DNA of 64,000 bases from Bacteroidota bacterium (GCA_016702705.1 JADJDM010000006.1:186001-250000); one strand, 5' to 3'; positions 46,661 to 56,100 are shown, numbered from the stretch's first letter. Translations and numbers: made by a program. The notes: generated by a model not told the origin, from the letters alone.

Positions 46661-46977
46661 GCCAACTACAAACATATTCCGTTCAGTTTTACAATTACCT
46701 AAACAAGCTGGGAAAAGGTGTTGACGAACTCCCTGAATCATTACAGGATTTGATTAACAAATTTGAATTCGCTAAAAGCCTTTGGGAGAAAGCGGATAAC
46801 TCTACTAAATCCAACTTGTTTGATGTATTACTACAAAGTGATGCGTTTATTTCCACACTTATTGAACAAGAAGAAATGTCACCTGAATCAGAAGATAAAA
46901 TAGATAAAATAAAACTAATGGCATTTAAGGCAAGAGCCTTGAAAGTAAAATGGAAGCTAAACAATCCAAACGATTAA
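46657..46977 (+). CDS. Small helical unknown protein
   Basis: Intact 106 residues, all helical (FYNYLNKLGKGVDELPESLQ, FDVLLQSDAFISTLIEQEEM, IKLMAFKARALKVKWKLNNP). No family recognised. It is translationally coupled to the VWA-like gene (ATGA overlap). Confidence 0.6.
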   Translation: MSQLQTYSVQFYNYLNKLGKGVDELPESLQDLINKFEFAKSLWEKADNSTKSNLFDVLLQSDAFISTLIEQEEMSPESEDKIDKIKLMAFKARALKVKWKLNNPND

Positions 46978-46994
46978 CATTAATAAGCAACACC

Positions 46995-48760
46995 ATGATA
47001 ACAACACAAAATTATTTTGACAAAGTGAAAACGATTAATGTATCGGCTTTGCCAAATGCTTTAAAAGAAGGGCATCACTTTACTAAGGAAATTACAGAGA
47101 ATCATAAAACATGGACTTACTATAATTCAGATAAAGATATTAAATCAACTATTGATGAATACTTAGCCAATCTCTCACACCTAAATAAAGAGAATAAACA
47201 CAAGCCCGTAAAAAACACAAAACATATTACAGAAGAACAAGCTAGAGAAGTGGCAAAAAGTGTGATTAAACCCTATGTACTTCGTGGAGATTCTTATGAA
47301 AATATTAGAAGCGGACAAATGGGTTCTTATAATGACGAACATCACGCATCTATTAAAGGGAACAAAATTGAGGTTACTTCAATAAAGGGCAAAACAACGG
47401 ATTGGAAATTTACACTTCAAAGTATTTATAACGAAATCAAAGAAGAAAACGGAATGAATACAAAAAAACAATCTACCCCGCCCCCGCATAAAGCCAAGCA
47501 AACAAAACAAGTTCAGCCTAAAACTAAACCAATGAAACAAACTCCCAGTACAAATACTCCAAAGCGAACCGACCCCAATGAAGTAGAAAGAATCATTGAA
47601 GAAGTGAAATTCATTAAACGTTTTGTATTGCTACAAAATAAACAGAAAACAAAACAACAGATTTTAAATTTTATTAATCAATTGCAAAAAGCTATTGTAG
47701 AAAAAAGAATCCGCAAGGTTTCACCTTATGCAAAGTACATTGATTTTGTTCAGGATAATTTGATTAAGTTTTATGATAGCATGGCTAAAACTGGCACTAT
47801 GCAAATGACCGACAAAATACTTGATAAGTTGATTGAGGTTGCTGGCTCTGAAAAGGTGCGCTTATCGGTTGGGTATAGAAACGTTATATCGGTATTCACG
47901 GCAAACAAATTACCAAAGAAAAGCTAAAACCTTACACAACTTAATTGTAGATGCAATACAAAAGGGAAAATTAAAAAAACTGACCCCTACATAAAAACCA
48001 TTAATCAAATTTTAGCTTCCTTAAAACACTTTTATTCAGTTGCTAAACGAAATGATACATTAGAGGTTCACGAAGCGGTTTTAAATGGCTTGGAAGGAAC
48101 ATTAGCTGGATTAGGTTGTATTGAGTGTGGGGGAAAGAAAAAGAGCAAGAAAAAACGTCCGCAAAATTTAAACGGAATAGACCAGGAACTTGCACCAACA
48201 CAAACGGAAAACGTCGTTATGAATAGTATGGATTTTTCTAAACTGAAATTTGATACTATTGGATTTATGGGTAAATCGACCCTTATTGGAGACCCCTCAG
48301 AAGGATTTACCGCAATGGTATTTGGAAAACCAAAAAACGGGCAAATCTTATTTATGTGTTGATTGGGCTGGATACCTTGCCCGCAATCATGGCAAAACAT
48401 TATATGTAGCAAAGGAAGAAAAACTTGATGCAACTTTACAGTTAAAGTTGAATGATAAAAACGTAAAACATCCTGATTTATTTGTTAGCGACTACTTACC
48501 TGCTGATTTAAGCCCGTATCAATATATATTTTTAGATAGTGTAAACCGACTTGGCTTATCTCCTGAAGACTTAAACCAACTAAAAGAAGAATATCCTGAT
48601 AAATCGTTTATCTATATTTTTCAAACTACCAAGGAGGGTAATTTCAGAGGTGCGAATGTGTTTCAGCACGATGTTGATGTGGTTATTGAAATCCCGAAAA
48701 GGTAAAGCGGTGCAGTTTGGTCGCTTTAATCAAGGCGGTGAAATGGAAATCTTTGATTGA
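46995..48760 (+). CDS. Large protein with C-terminal RecA-like ATPase, frameshifted
   Basis: Start MITTQNYFDKVKTINVSALP at 46,995 (an in-frame ATG at 46,950 belongs to the tail of the previous gene). The first 310 residues are intact: a region with TKEITENHKTWTYYNSDKDI and TEEQAREVAKSVIKPYVLRG, a Lys/Pro/Gln-rich linker, then helices (EVERIIEEVKFIKRFVLLQN). After indels at about 47,900-47,980 the frame gives NQILASLKHFYSVAKRNDTL, LEGTLAGLGCIECGGKKKSK and, with one extra G removed at about 48,345, the Walker A site VFGKPKNGKSYLCVDWAGYL. Walker B is YQYIFLDSVNR, followed by SFIYIFQTTKEGNF and GKAVQFGRFNQGGEMEIFD. A DnaB/RadA/RecA-like ATPase fold is clear; a replication, packaging or helicase role is inferred. 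Last plus-strand gene of the element. Confidence 0.7.
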
Positions 48761-48774
48761 GGTTTATAAAGTTT

Positions 48775-49068
48775 TTAATCTAACCAGTAAGAATCCTTAG
48801 ATATAATAAATGGCTGCCCACGATAATTTAATGTTATTTGGTCTGCATTTCCAAGTTTTTTTGCAGCAATTAACGCGGACTTTAAAGCTGTGTTACTAGT
48901 TGTAAAAGCTACATAAACCATTGCAAGTAAACTATCAACCAGTATTGGTGATTTAGAATTTTCCAACGCACTTTCACAACACTCCTCTAACATTGCTTTA
49001 TGAATTGGGTGCATCTCCTTTATTTTCAATTCCTCTATTGCTTTTTGATATAATTCTTCTTTTGTCAT
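48775..49068 (-). CDS. Unknown small helical protein
   Basis: Intact 97 residues beginning MTKEELYQKAIEELKIKEMH. Helical through ALKSALIAAKKLGN, with a beta end TLNYRGQPFIISKDSYWLD. No family recognised. First minus-strand gene right of the element. Confidence 0.55.
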   Translation of the reverse strand: MTKEELYQKAIEELKIKEMHPIHKAMLEECCESALENSKSPILVDSLLAMVYVAFTTSNTALKSALIAAKKLGNADQITLNYRGQPFIISKDSYWLD

Positions 49069-49105
49069 TATTACATGGATTAATTAATTTACAAAACTAA
49101 AAACA

Positions 49106-49678
49106 CTATTTAAGAACAGCCTTTTCCAATCTTTTCAATTTTCTATCTGGAACAAGCAAATCAGCTACAACGTAAGGCAACGGTTCTACACTTAAATTAG
49201 TCATTTTAGCTAATGATTTTACAGTCACTTTTCTGAGATATAAAGCTTCTGCTTTAGGCTCACGAAACCTATCTGAATCACAAAGTTCTGGCTTATCTTC
49301 AACTACATGAATTCTGCAAGTAAATGGTCTAGCCTCGTATATACTGCATTCATTGTTTATTAAAAATGGGCATTTCAACTTTGCCAAAGAACTCTTTTCT
49401 CTAAAAACATTAAATATTTGGTTACCATCTAAAGGCACATTATTAGGTGTATTTTTATCAAAATAATCAAGCCAAGTAGAAATATCTTCACGGATGATGT
49501 TTTTTTGTTCATCAGACAAAATATTCTGAACATACTCCCTTATAATATTTCGCTCAATATTCATAACCTCAATTTGTTGGTAGCAACAAAAAGAACACTG
49601 TTTTACACAACAATGTTTCTGATTTTGAGCAAACTTATCAATCTCTTTAAAAAGTGTTTTTACATCGTTGTCTGTCAT
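49106..49678 (-). CDS. YkgJ-type zinc/iron-chelating cysteine-cluster protein
   Basis: Two cysteine clusters, CCVKQCSFCCYQQIEV near residue 25 and CPFLINNECSIYEARPFTCR near residue 100, match the CxBP/YkgJ family (UPF0153), proposed to bind a metal or cluster. 190 residues, intact. Function otherwise unknown. It is 15 bases after the HEPN-type gene. Confidence 0.85.
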   Translation of the reverse strand: MTDNDVKTLFKEIDKFAQNQKHCCVKQCSFCCYQQIEVMNIERNIIREYVQNILSDEQKNIIREDISTWLDYFDKNTPNNVPLDGNQIFNVFREKSSLAKLKCPFLINNECSIYEARPFTCRIHVVEDKPELCDSDRFREPKAEALYLRKVTVKSLAKMTNLSVEPLPYVVADLLVPDRKLKRLEKAVLK

Positions 49679-49693
49679 AGTTAAGGCAATTTA

Positions 49694-50254
49694 CTATTTA
49701 TTAATTTCAACCTCATTTAAAACTGAATCAAGGGCTTCTGCTATTTCGTGTAACTTCATTGATACTGTTGGAGCAGCGCCGAATCTTCCCCCATGTGCAA
49801 TAAAATCTCGTTGGTCTTTTATCACTTTCAATTTTTTTAATAAATCATTATCTATTTGACCATCTAAAATAATTATGATAGCATGCAATTTGTCATTTGC
49901 CTCACCAATAATTTTCTCTCTTGTTCTATAAAAATCTATTGTTTTTGGAGTATCAGAGCTAACAGTTGTTTTTATTTCACCATACGATGTTTTATATTTC
50001 GCAAAAACAACCCTTTCAAAAACAGCAACAAGGCTAACAACAAATGCTTCATAAAATTTCCTATACATACTATCAACAAATTCATTCGCCTTTGTTTCCT
50101 TTTTTGTATAAACCCCAGCTACATCTTCAGGCACAAGCTTATCAAGATGGTATCTATTCCCATTGACAAGTTTAATTTCCTTCAGTACGATATTTTCAAC
50201 CGTTACAATATATGTAAACAGTTCTTGTAAATCGGGATTATTTATTGTAGCCAT
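49694..50254 (-). CDS. HEPN-type domain protein
   Basis: 186 residues, helical. The C-terminal part has KKLKVIKDQRDFIAHGGRFG, i.e. an R-x4-H motif (R-DFIA-H), which is the HEPN nuclease signature, here in the RiboL-PSP/MAE_28990-like arrangement. HEPN proteins are often RNases of toxin-antitoxin or abortive-infection systems. It is the third gene of an overlapping operon (50,989 to 49,694). The ribonuclease role is inferred from the motif and not certain. Confidence 0.55.
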   Translation of the reverse strand: MATINNPDLQELFTYIVTVENIVLKEIKLVNGNRYHLDKLVPEDVAGVYTKKETKANEFVDSMYRKFYEAFVVSLVAVFERVVFAKYKTSYGEIKTTVSSDTPKTIDFYRTREKIIGEANDKLHAIIIILDGQIDNDLLKKLKVIKDQRDFIAHGGRFGAAPTVSMKLHEIAEALDSVLNEVEINK

Positions 50255-50558
50255 TCATTTATAAGATTTTCAATATGACTTTGAGTCAAAGCGGTGTGAG
50301 TTTTTTTATCATAAGATTTTGCAATAATCCATGAATTTTTTTTATCATCTAAAATTTTCCTATAAATAGTTACATTCCGATATACATTTCCTCTCAAATA
50401 GAATTCAAACTTTCCATTATACTCTGATGTAACCCCTGTTATGGGTTCAAGAACTATTGACTTGCTATTAATCGAAGGAAAAGTTATTTCAACAAAAAGG
50501 TTAAGTATTCTCCAATATTAGGGTCAACACGCTTTGTTGGAACATAGGTGAATTCCAT
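50242..50558 (-). CDS. Unknown protein in HEPN operon, one frameshift
   Basis: Start MEFTYVPTKRVDPNIGEYL at 50,558. One indel near 50,500 leads to VEITFPSINSKSIVLEPITG, GVTSEYNGKFEFYLRGNVYR, NVTIYRKILDDKKNSWIIAK and HTALTQSHIENLINEWLQ. About 105 residues, beta-rich. No family recognised. Its ATG overlaps the stop of the upstream gene (TAATG), and its end overlaps the HEPN gene start by about 13 bases. Confidence 0.55.
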
Positions 50559-50989
50559 TAGTTTTCTTCGCTATATTTATGTAAATATTTTTCAGTAATT
50601 GTATGTTCTAATTCACCAATTGCATTTGTCCAATTTGTTCTATACACATCCCAATCATCACCTGATTTTTCAGAATTTGACTTTTAAGTGCTTTAAGTTT
50701 ATCACCTAAAGCTCCGCCATAAGATGGGTACTCCACCGATTTTATTTTGTCTCCTTCAACAATTGTTATAAAGGTAAAATCATTAGTAGCCCTATATTTC
50801 TCCCTTCTCACCATATTCAACAAAAGTAAATTTATTACTTTTTTCAAATTCCTTAGATTCATCCGTATGCTGAAAATATCCTACGATAAATGTATTATCA
50901 TTAAAAATTAATTTTGTTGGTGCAGTTGTTGGCGCATAAACATAAGGACAATCTGCATTTATTTCTCTTCCAATTTCTTCTTTCGTCAT
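50558..50989 (-). CDS. Unknown protein heading the HEPN operon, two frameshifts
   Basis: From MTKEEIGREINADCPYVYAP through APTKLIFNDNTFIVGYFQHT to EKSNKFTFVEYGEK, then across an indel near 50,805 YRATNDFTFITIVEGDKIKS, and across another near 50,670 WDVYRTNWTNAIGELEHT ending KYLHKYSEEN. About 143 residues. No family recognised. In an overlapping operon of three with the HEPN protein, it could be an antitoxin or partner, but that is only context. Confidence 0.5.
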
Positions 50990-51018
50990 AGTTTCAAATT
51001 TAGAATTAATTAATTTAT

Positions 51019-51870
51019 TTATTTCCTTACTTCATCAGGCTGAACAAAATAAGAACTCCTTAAAAAATCTGTATATTTTTCCAAATTTGGATAAACAAAT
51101 TTTTCTGTTATACCCATAAATTTTAGTTCATCAAGTATAGCGTTTTTATTTTCAATAAGAATACGCTCTTTGGATGCTATCCAATCAGTATTTATATTAA
51201 CAGATTCTTTATCTTTATTACCGCAGCCAAAAAGAAAAAAAAAGCGCCTGATTGATTTGTTATTCTTGGGTTATCCATTTTAGCTTTAATACACACAACT
51301 GATTTTAAATGCTCTTTTTCAATAATTGATCTAAATGAATTTTTTCTTGTTTAATCTCATGCAATAAAAAGTTGAATACTTGGCTGCCTATTAAATTTCA
51401 CTTTACTATTTAAATCTTCATATTTAAAACCATCCTCCATCCTTGCAATGTTTGATAATACTGAAACAGTATCGCTATCAGAGTACTTAACTGATTTATT
51501 CGGCACTTTAAAAACAATAACTTCCCCCTCTTCATTTTCCCTGCTAATACAAGCAAAAAATAATGCGATAAGCGGATTCGTTGTTAAATCTAACAATCTA
51601 GTCGGCAAACCATAGTGCTGCATTTTCACTAGGTAATCTATCGTTCCTTTACATTGTGAAAACTCTGCTGTATTATGAGTAATTAACTCTCTAAACATTG
51701 TATCTTCATTCTGAATATACCCAGTATTCCTATAAATAGAAGGTTGCAGCTTGTATTCTTTATTTGCATGTCCACGAAAAAAAATAGGTGAAATTTGGAC
51801 TATAAGAATTGCTTTGGATTTTCACTATAAAATCCACAAGCGTATTAATATTTTGAATACTATTTTCCAC
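51019..51870 (-). CDS. FRG-domain protein, frameshifted
   Basis: GTG start at 51,870 (ENSIQNINTLVDFIVKIQ). After a T-run indel near 51,785 the domain begins FFRGHANKEYKLQPSIYRN and continues KMQHYGLPTRLLDLTTNPLI, ALFFACI, EGEVIVFKV. The C-terminal part is shifted at about 51,355 and again near 51,240: NPRITNQSGAFF, ILIENKNAILDELKFMGITE, KFVYPNLEKYTDFLRSSYFV. FRG domains carry this F-R-G motif and the HYGLPTRLLDLT core; they occur in defence and mobile regions, with unknown biochemical activity. About 280 residues, as usual. Confidence 0.8.
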
Positions 51871-51905
51871 TCTTCAAATTTAACTATCAAACTATTTCTT
51901 ATAGT

Positions 51906-52482
51906 TTATTTTAACAATTTGTCCCAAACACCTATTCGTGTAAGTTCCTTTTTATAATTTTCTAAGGTATCCTTCGTTGGAATAAGATATTCAGTATAAT
52001 CAACTGCTTTTTGCTTAAAATAAATTACATCTTTACAATTTAATTTACCAAATTCAATCTTTTCAGAATCAGATTTTTCTAATTCAAAATGAGTAATACT
52101 TGCTGATGATGAATCGCTGCCGTAAGTTGCTGGATTCTCTTTTGAGTATTCGATTACACATTGCGGATTATAATCTAAAATCAAAAGCGAATCATTTAAT
52201 GTATAGATTCCCGAATAGTAATAGCCACCAGCGAAATCTATCGTATCCTCCGCAACAACTGTACATAATATTAACAAAGGTAGAATCGTCTAAAAAAATT
52301 AATTTTTGATACGAATCTCTTTCTGCTGGAATCACATTACAATTTGCATCCATTCCATCTGCTGATGTATAAACAATTCCTGCAAGACTTGGCTGCTGTT
52401 TCTTTTTATCTGGCTCATTACATGAAGCTAGTAGAACTATTCCACAAATAAGTAGAATTAGAGAAAGGTTTGATTTTTTCAT
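51906..52482 (-). CDS. Lipoprotein of unknown function, one frameshift
   Basis: Signal peptide MKKSNLSLILLICGIVLLASC with a lipobox cysteine. The mature part is beta-rich (PSLAGIVYTSADGMDANCNV, KLIFLDDSTFVNIMYSCCGG). After an indel near 52,250 it continues DTIDFAGGYYYSGIYTLNDS, LLILDYNPQCVIEY and ends IGVWDKLLK. About 192 residues. No family recognised. Confidence 0.75.
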
Positions 52483-52511
52483 TTTGCTGATTTACTATTT
52501 GGTTAATTAAC

Positions 52512-53942
52512 TTAATTAAGTTCTAAAATCTTTTTTATTTCCTCAATTATTATTACATCTTTTAATGATTTATCAATTGCTTTTGTTTCACTACTTCCAA
52601 GTAAAATTAACCTATCAAGAAGCTTAATAATATCATTGCCAATTTCGATTCCTTTTGCACTTTCCTTAACTGCATTATATGATTTCAAATTTTCCTGATA
52701 TACATATTCACCCTTTTCATATATATATTTTCCCTTTGGGTAAGAATTTTTATAAGTAGGATTTCCTTGACCATCCAATAAAAGAGGTGTTTTTTTCTTT
52801 TCAAGATATACCCCTTCAAATTCATTATGTTTTGCTAGTATTATACTCGGCAAATCATACATTCTTTGTTTTTGCTCCTTTAGTTTTTCCAAAGACACTT
52901 CTGCGCTTTTTAATTCTTCTAAATCTTGAGGAAGACTTACACCATTGGGCAAATCCTCCATCCAATTTTTGTATTGATAAATATTCTCTTTAAGGTAATT
53001 AATTGCATTACTATACCCATCATTTTTTGACATTTCATCTGCCCTTTTTATAGCTAACTTCAACTTTTCGACTTCACTTTCCCTTTTCTCTTTATCTTGC
53101 TCTGATTGCTTGATAGCTTTACTTTGCTCAAACTCCTTTCTCTCCTTTGCTTCTATCATAAACTTATCAGGAGAACCATCTTGATTGTAGCCCACATAAG
53201 AATCAATGGTCTTCTTTGATTTTAGTTGCCCATTGTAATAGTAATTTTCAGAAATTAAAATTTTTCCATTTTCATCGTAACTATTTTTTCTCCATACTTT
53301 ACCGTCAGGATAAAACGTAATTCCCTCTCCTCTACAAGTGCCTTGTTTCAATTCGCAACTATAATAAAGCTTATTTGAAGGATAATAATATATTTCAAAT
53401 TTCCCATCAGCAGGTGCATTAACAGTTCCGTGATAATTAACCCCGACTTTTTTAACAGCCATTGACCCTTTAAATACAGGTAAACTTTTTATGTATTCAT
53501 ATTCTTCTTCTCCTATTTCGTACTTGTCTAATGGAGTTATTTGTACCCAAACCCCTACTGCCTCATCGTTTTTATAACTCCCCTTTAAATCTTCATAAAC
53601 ACCTATATCTTCACTGTAACTATAATGCACCGATGCGCCATTTAGCACGTCCTTAACATAGGTATCTTTAGAAAAAATCTGCATTTTACCTGAATAGTTA
53701 GCGAATTTTGTGTACTTAGTGCAAGTACCTTCTTGCTTACCAAACTGAAAAAAACCTTCCATTATCAATGCCCCACCCTCATCGTAATATTTGGAACTAC
53801 CATGTCGTTCGCCATTTACATCGACTTGATAAACTTCCTTTTTAATTTTCTTATTAATATCGTAATAAGTGGTTAAGGTTTTCTGTGCGAAAATTAAATC
53901 ACTATAAATTAGAATCAAAAAAGTAAAAATTATAAATTTCAT
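52512..53942 (-). CDS. YwqK/MORN-repeat exported protein
   Basis: I start at MKFIIFTFLILIYSDLIFAQ (53,942), a signal peptide; the upstream in-frame ATG adds an unlikely leader. Residues 20-270 hold MORN-variant/YwqK repeats (GERHGSSKYYDEGGALIMEG, GVWVQITPLDKY, KVWRKNSYDENGKILISENY). A coiled coil from about 280 to 380 follows (EAKERKEFEQSKAIKQSEQD), then a helical end. MORN-like YwqK proteins are often immunity or antitoxin proteins in Bacteroidota, or envelope proteins; no partner is visible. 476 residues, intact. Confidence 0.7.
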   Translation of the reverse strand: MKFIIFTFLILIYSDLIFAQKTLTTYYDINKKIKKEVYQVDVNGERHGSSKYYDEGGALIMEGFFQFGKQEGTCTKYTKFANYSGKMQIFSKDTYVKDVLNGASVHYSYSEDIGVYEDLKGSYKNDEAVGVWVQITPLDKYEIGEEEYEYIKSLPVFKGSMAVKKVGVNYHGTVNAPADGKFEIYYYPSNKLYYSCELKQGTCRGEGITFYPDGKVWRKNSYDENGKILISENYYYNGQLKSKKTIDSYVGYNQDGSPDKFMIEAKERKEFEQSKAIKQSEQDKEKRESEVEKLKLAIKRADEMSKNDGYSNAINYLKENIYQYKNWMEDLPNGVSLPQDLEELKSAEVSLEKLKEQKQRMYDLPSIILAKHNEFEGVYLEKKKTPLLLDGQGNPTYKNSYPKGKYIYEKGEYVYQENLKSYNAVKESAKGIEIGNDIIKLLDRLILLGSSETKAIDKSLKDVIIIEEIKKILELN

Positions 53943-54040
53943 ATTAGTTGCTGTTTTCAATAAATAAGGTTTTACAAATGCCTCGCAGAACAAATTTAAT
54001 TAATTTAATTTATAATACTTTATTTATTTTAGGAGTATTT

Positions 54041-54605
54041 CTACATTTTCATTCCCCAGTGTAGTCCATTTTCACTTACAAATTTATCTAGCTCTGCTAT
54101 ACTTTTTTTACCACAATTTCTTAATCTGGAAATTTTACGTTTAGAATATCTAACTAAATCAGAAACCAAAGAAATATTTGCATTAAAACAGATTTGTTTT
54201 ACACGGGCAGAAAATGCTAGTTGCTGAATTGATAGAGAAAGTACTTTTTTTAGGTTTGGGTCAATTTCTTGTTCCTTAACCACATTTGCCTCGAATATCT
54301 TTTTCCACTTTCGTAGGTCCGCGAGTTCTTTTTGTTCTTCTTCACGCTTTCGTTGATTATCGTTAATCTCTTTCAAGTATCGATTTAATTCATTAACAGC
54401 TCCCTTGAATACCTCACGTTGACGATAGGTACTAAGATTAAGTTGTTCACTTAGTTCAAAGAAACTCTTATCCCTAACTAGAACTTCTAACAATAAATTT
54501 TTTGGAGTTTTGAAAGAGTTTTAGTGTCAATTTGCAAAACCGTTTCAATCAAAATTTTTGAACTTTGCTCTCTTATAGTTTTGTTATCGTTTATTTTTGC
54601 TTTCA
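54041..54605 (-). CDS. Free-standing RNA polymerase alpha-CTD-like protein, one frameshift
   Basis: Start MKAKINDNKTIREQSSKILI at 54,605. After an indel near 54,510 comes NLLLEVLVRDKSFFELSEQL, a sigma/HTH-like helix set (NLSTYRQREVFKGAVNELNR), a charged coiled coil and a C-terminal helix-hairpin-helix domain. The last reads LAFSARVKQICFNANISLVS, DLVRYSKRKISRLRNCGKKS and IAELDKFV. This matches the alpha C-terminal domain of RNA polymerase (usual core LGDLVxxxExDLLxxRNFGxKSLxEIxE). It is not rpoA, which would carry the N-terminal assembly domain. A regulator or decoy that binds DNA UP-elements or activators is a possible role. Confidence 0.7.
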
Positions 54606-54617
54606 TTAAAACAACTT

Positions 54618-55211
54618 CTAGTTTTTGTAAAATTCAGGTTTTACATACTTTACAGCTCCTTTTTGTCCTTCATCAATTAAGAAATAAAAATCAATAACAG
54701 AAGGTCTAATCTTTTTCAACTGAATACTCCTGTATGAACCTCACAACCTTTCTTAAATTTTTATCTCCGACTTCACTATCAATAATCCTCAATTTTTTTG
54801 CTACACGCATAACAATCAAATCTGGTTTCACACAATCGTAACCAATTTCCAAAAAGAAATGGAGCAATGATGTTGTGGATTGAAAAAGGGAATCTTTTCC
54901 TTTTTCAACTCTTTTAAAAGAATATCAAAACCCTAACCAAAAAACTTCAATGTCCTTTTTACTTCTTATTGATGTAGGAATCTTTGTCTGATTAAGAATG
55001 TTAGCAAATGAACCGATAGCCTTAATTTTTCTAGCTAAACTAACAATATGAAAAGCTTGGCTTGTTGTCTAATTCCTTTAATTGAAGACCAATGAATGTC
55101 TGCAATATCACAAGGGTTCAGTAATACAACCTTATCTATATCGAAATTAGAAAAAGCCAAATCAAACTTACCTGATTTAATAACCTGTTCAACTGCTTCC
55201 CGAATTAGCAT
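54618..55211 (-). CDS. Helical DNA-glycosylase-like protein, frameshifted
   Basis: From ATG 55,211 (LIREAVEQVIKSGKFDLAFS) through VVLLNPCDIADIHWSSIKGI and RQQAKL, then across indels EHIVSLARKIKAIGSFANIL-like text, SIRSKKDIEVFWLGF, LLKELKKEKIPFF, LLEIGYDCVKPDLIVMRVAK and NLRKVVRFIQEYSVEKD, ending at 54,618. The GYDCVKPDLIVMRVAKKL segment resembles the substrate-helix region of HhH-GPD or Tag-like glycosylases. The assignment is weak; at least four indels. Confidence 0.4.
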
Positions 55212-55216
55212 TTTGA

Positions 55217-55398
55217 CTAAATGCAATTAAGCAAGAAAGTATCCTTTAAAATTTCATTATCATTTAGTAAAGTTGAAACTATTTTAAATTGTCTTCTTTC
55301 TCTAAAGTAAATAAAGGTCATTTTAAAAAAATCAATTGTTTCAATTAATGTATCTATTTCATCAAATATTTTTTTTCTTTATCTGTCAAAACTTCCAT
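55217..55398 (-). CDS. Small unknown protein, one frameshift
   Basis: ATG 55,398: MEVLTDKEKK, then with one added A IFDEIDTLIETIDFFKMTFI, YFRERRQFKIVSTLLNDNEI, LKDTFLLNCI and TAG at 55,217. 61 residues, helical. It ends 5 bases before the start of the glycosylase-like gene, so the two are probably one operon. No family recognised. Confidence 0.45.
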
Positions 55399-55401
55399 CA
55401 A

Positions 55402-55784
55402 TTAATATTTACTCAATAGCTCCTTTAAATAAGGGATTTTTTCAGAAGGATAGTCCGATAAATTTCTTAATGCTTTTTCATCTGCACATTGATTCGATTC
55501 CTTAACCAAATTTAGCTGATTTTCCTTTGAACTTACATAAATGACTTTATTCCCATTCATCAATTTAACAAGTTTATTACACCCTTCAGTTATAGAATCT
55601 TTAAAAACCCTGTTCTCTACCATTAATATTTCATCTTCGCTTTTAATCAGTCTAAACTGAACAGTTTGCTCTCCAATATAAGGATTTTCATATTTACTTC
55701 GCCAATTAACGTATCACCAATTAAATGAATATTTGTTAGGATCTTTTTAACCAATATTGGTGTATTAAAATAATATCCCTTCAT
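55402..55784 (-). CDS. Unknown protein, one frameshift
   Basis: Start MKGYYFNTPILVKKILTNIH at 55,784. After an indel near 55,695 KYENPYIGEQTVQFRLIKSE, DEILMVENRVFKDSITEGCN and, in the intact part, KLVKLMNGNKVIYVSSKENQ to IPYLKELLSKY. About 127 residues. Its ATG overlaps the stop of the upstream lipoprotein gene. No family recognised. Confidence 0.5.
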
Positions 55785-56050
55785 TTTTGTTGGATGGTTT
55801 CAAATGATATTGTCCCTGAAACCTGTTCACCATTTTTAAAAATATCAATTTTCATAGGTAAATGTCGAACAGTTTGAATTTCTTTATATTTTTTAAAATA
55901 ACCTTTACTAATATTAGTTGTAGAGTCGATAACAACATAACTTGTACCTTTGTAAAAAGTGTGGACACCGATGAAGTCTTCTGGTTTCTTTGAACAAGAT
56001 GTAATTAATACTAGGCATGAACTTACAATTAGTAACAATGGTATTTTCAA
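55781..56050 (-). CDS. Small lipoprotein
   Basis: 89 residues with a clear lipoprotein signal (MKIPLLLIVSSCLVLITSC). The mature part is a short beta protein (FIGVHTFYKGTSYVVIDSTT, MKIDIFKNGEQVSGTISFE). Intact and coupled to the next gene by ATGA. No family recognised. Confidence 0.75.
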   Translation of the reverse strand: MKIPLLLIVSSCLVLITSCSKKPEDFIGVHTFYKGTSYVVIDSTTNISKGYFKKYKEIQTVRHLPMKIDIFKNGEQVSGTISFETIQQK

Positions 56051-56100
56051 TTTATTCGTTTCATGTTTTTCTTTCGATATAGTATTAATTATTGATTTTT

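Noticed and set aside
46995..48760. A second recA
   Set aside because: Only the ATPase core is RecA-like; the DNA-binding loops and C-domain of RecA are absent and the N-terminal half is unrelated.
28577..48760. Conjugative element (ICE or plasmid)
   Set aside because: No relaxase, coupling protein, Tra or VirB-like genes are recognisable, whereas lysis-type genes are.
54041..54605. rpoA
   Set aside because: Only the C-terminal helix-hairpin-helix domain is present; the alpha N-terminal assembly domain is missing.
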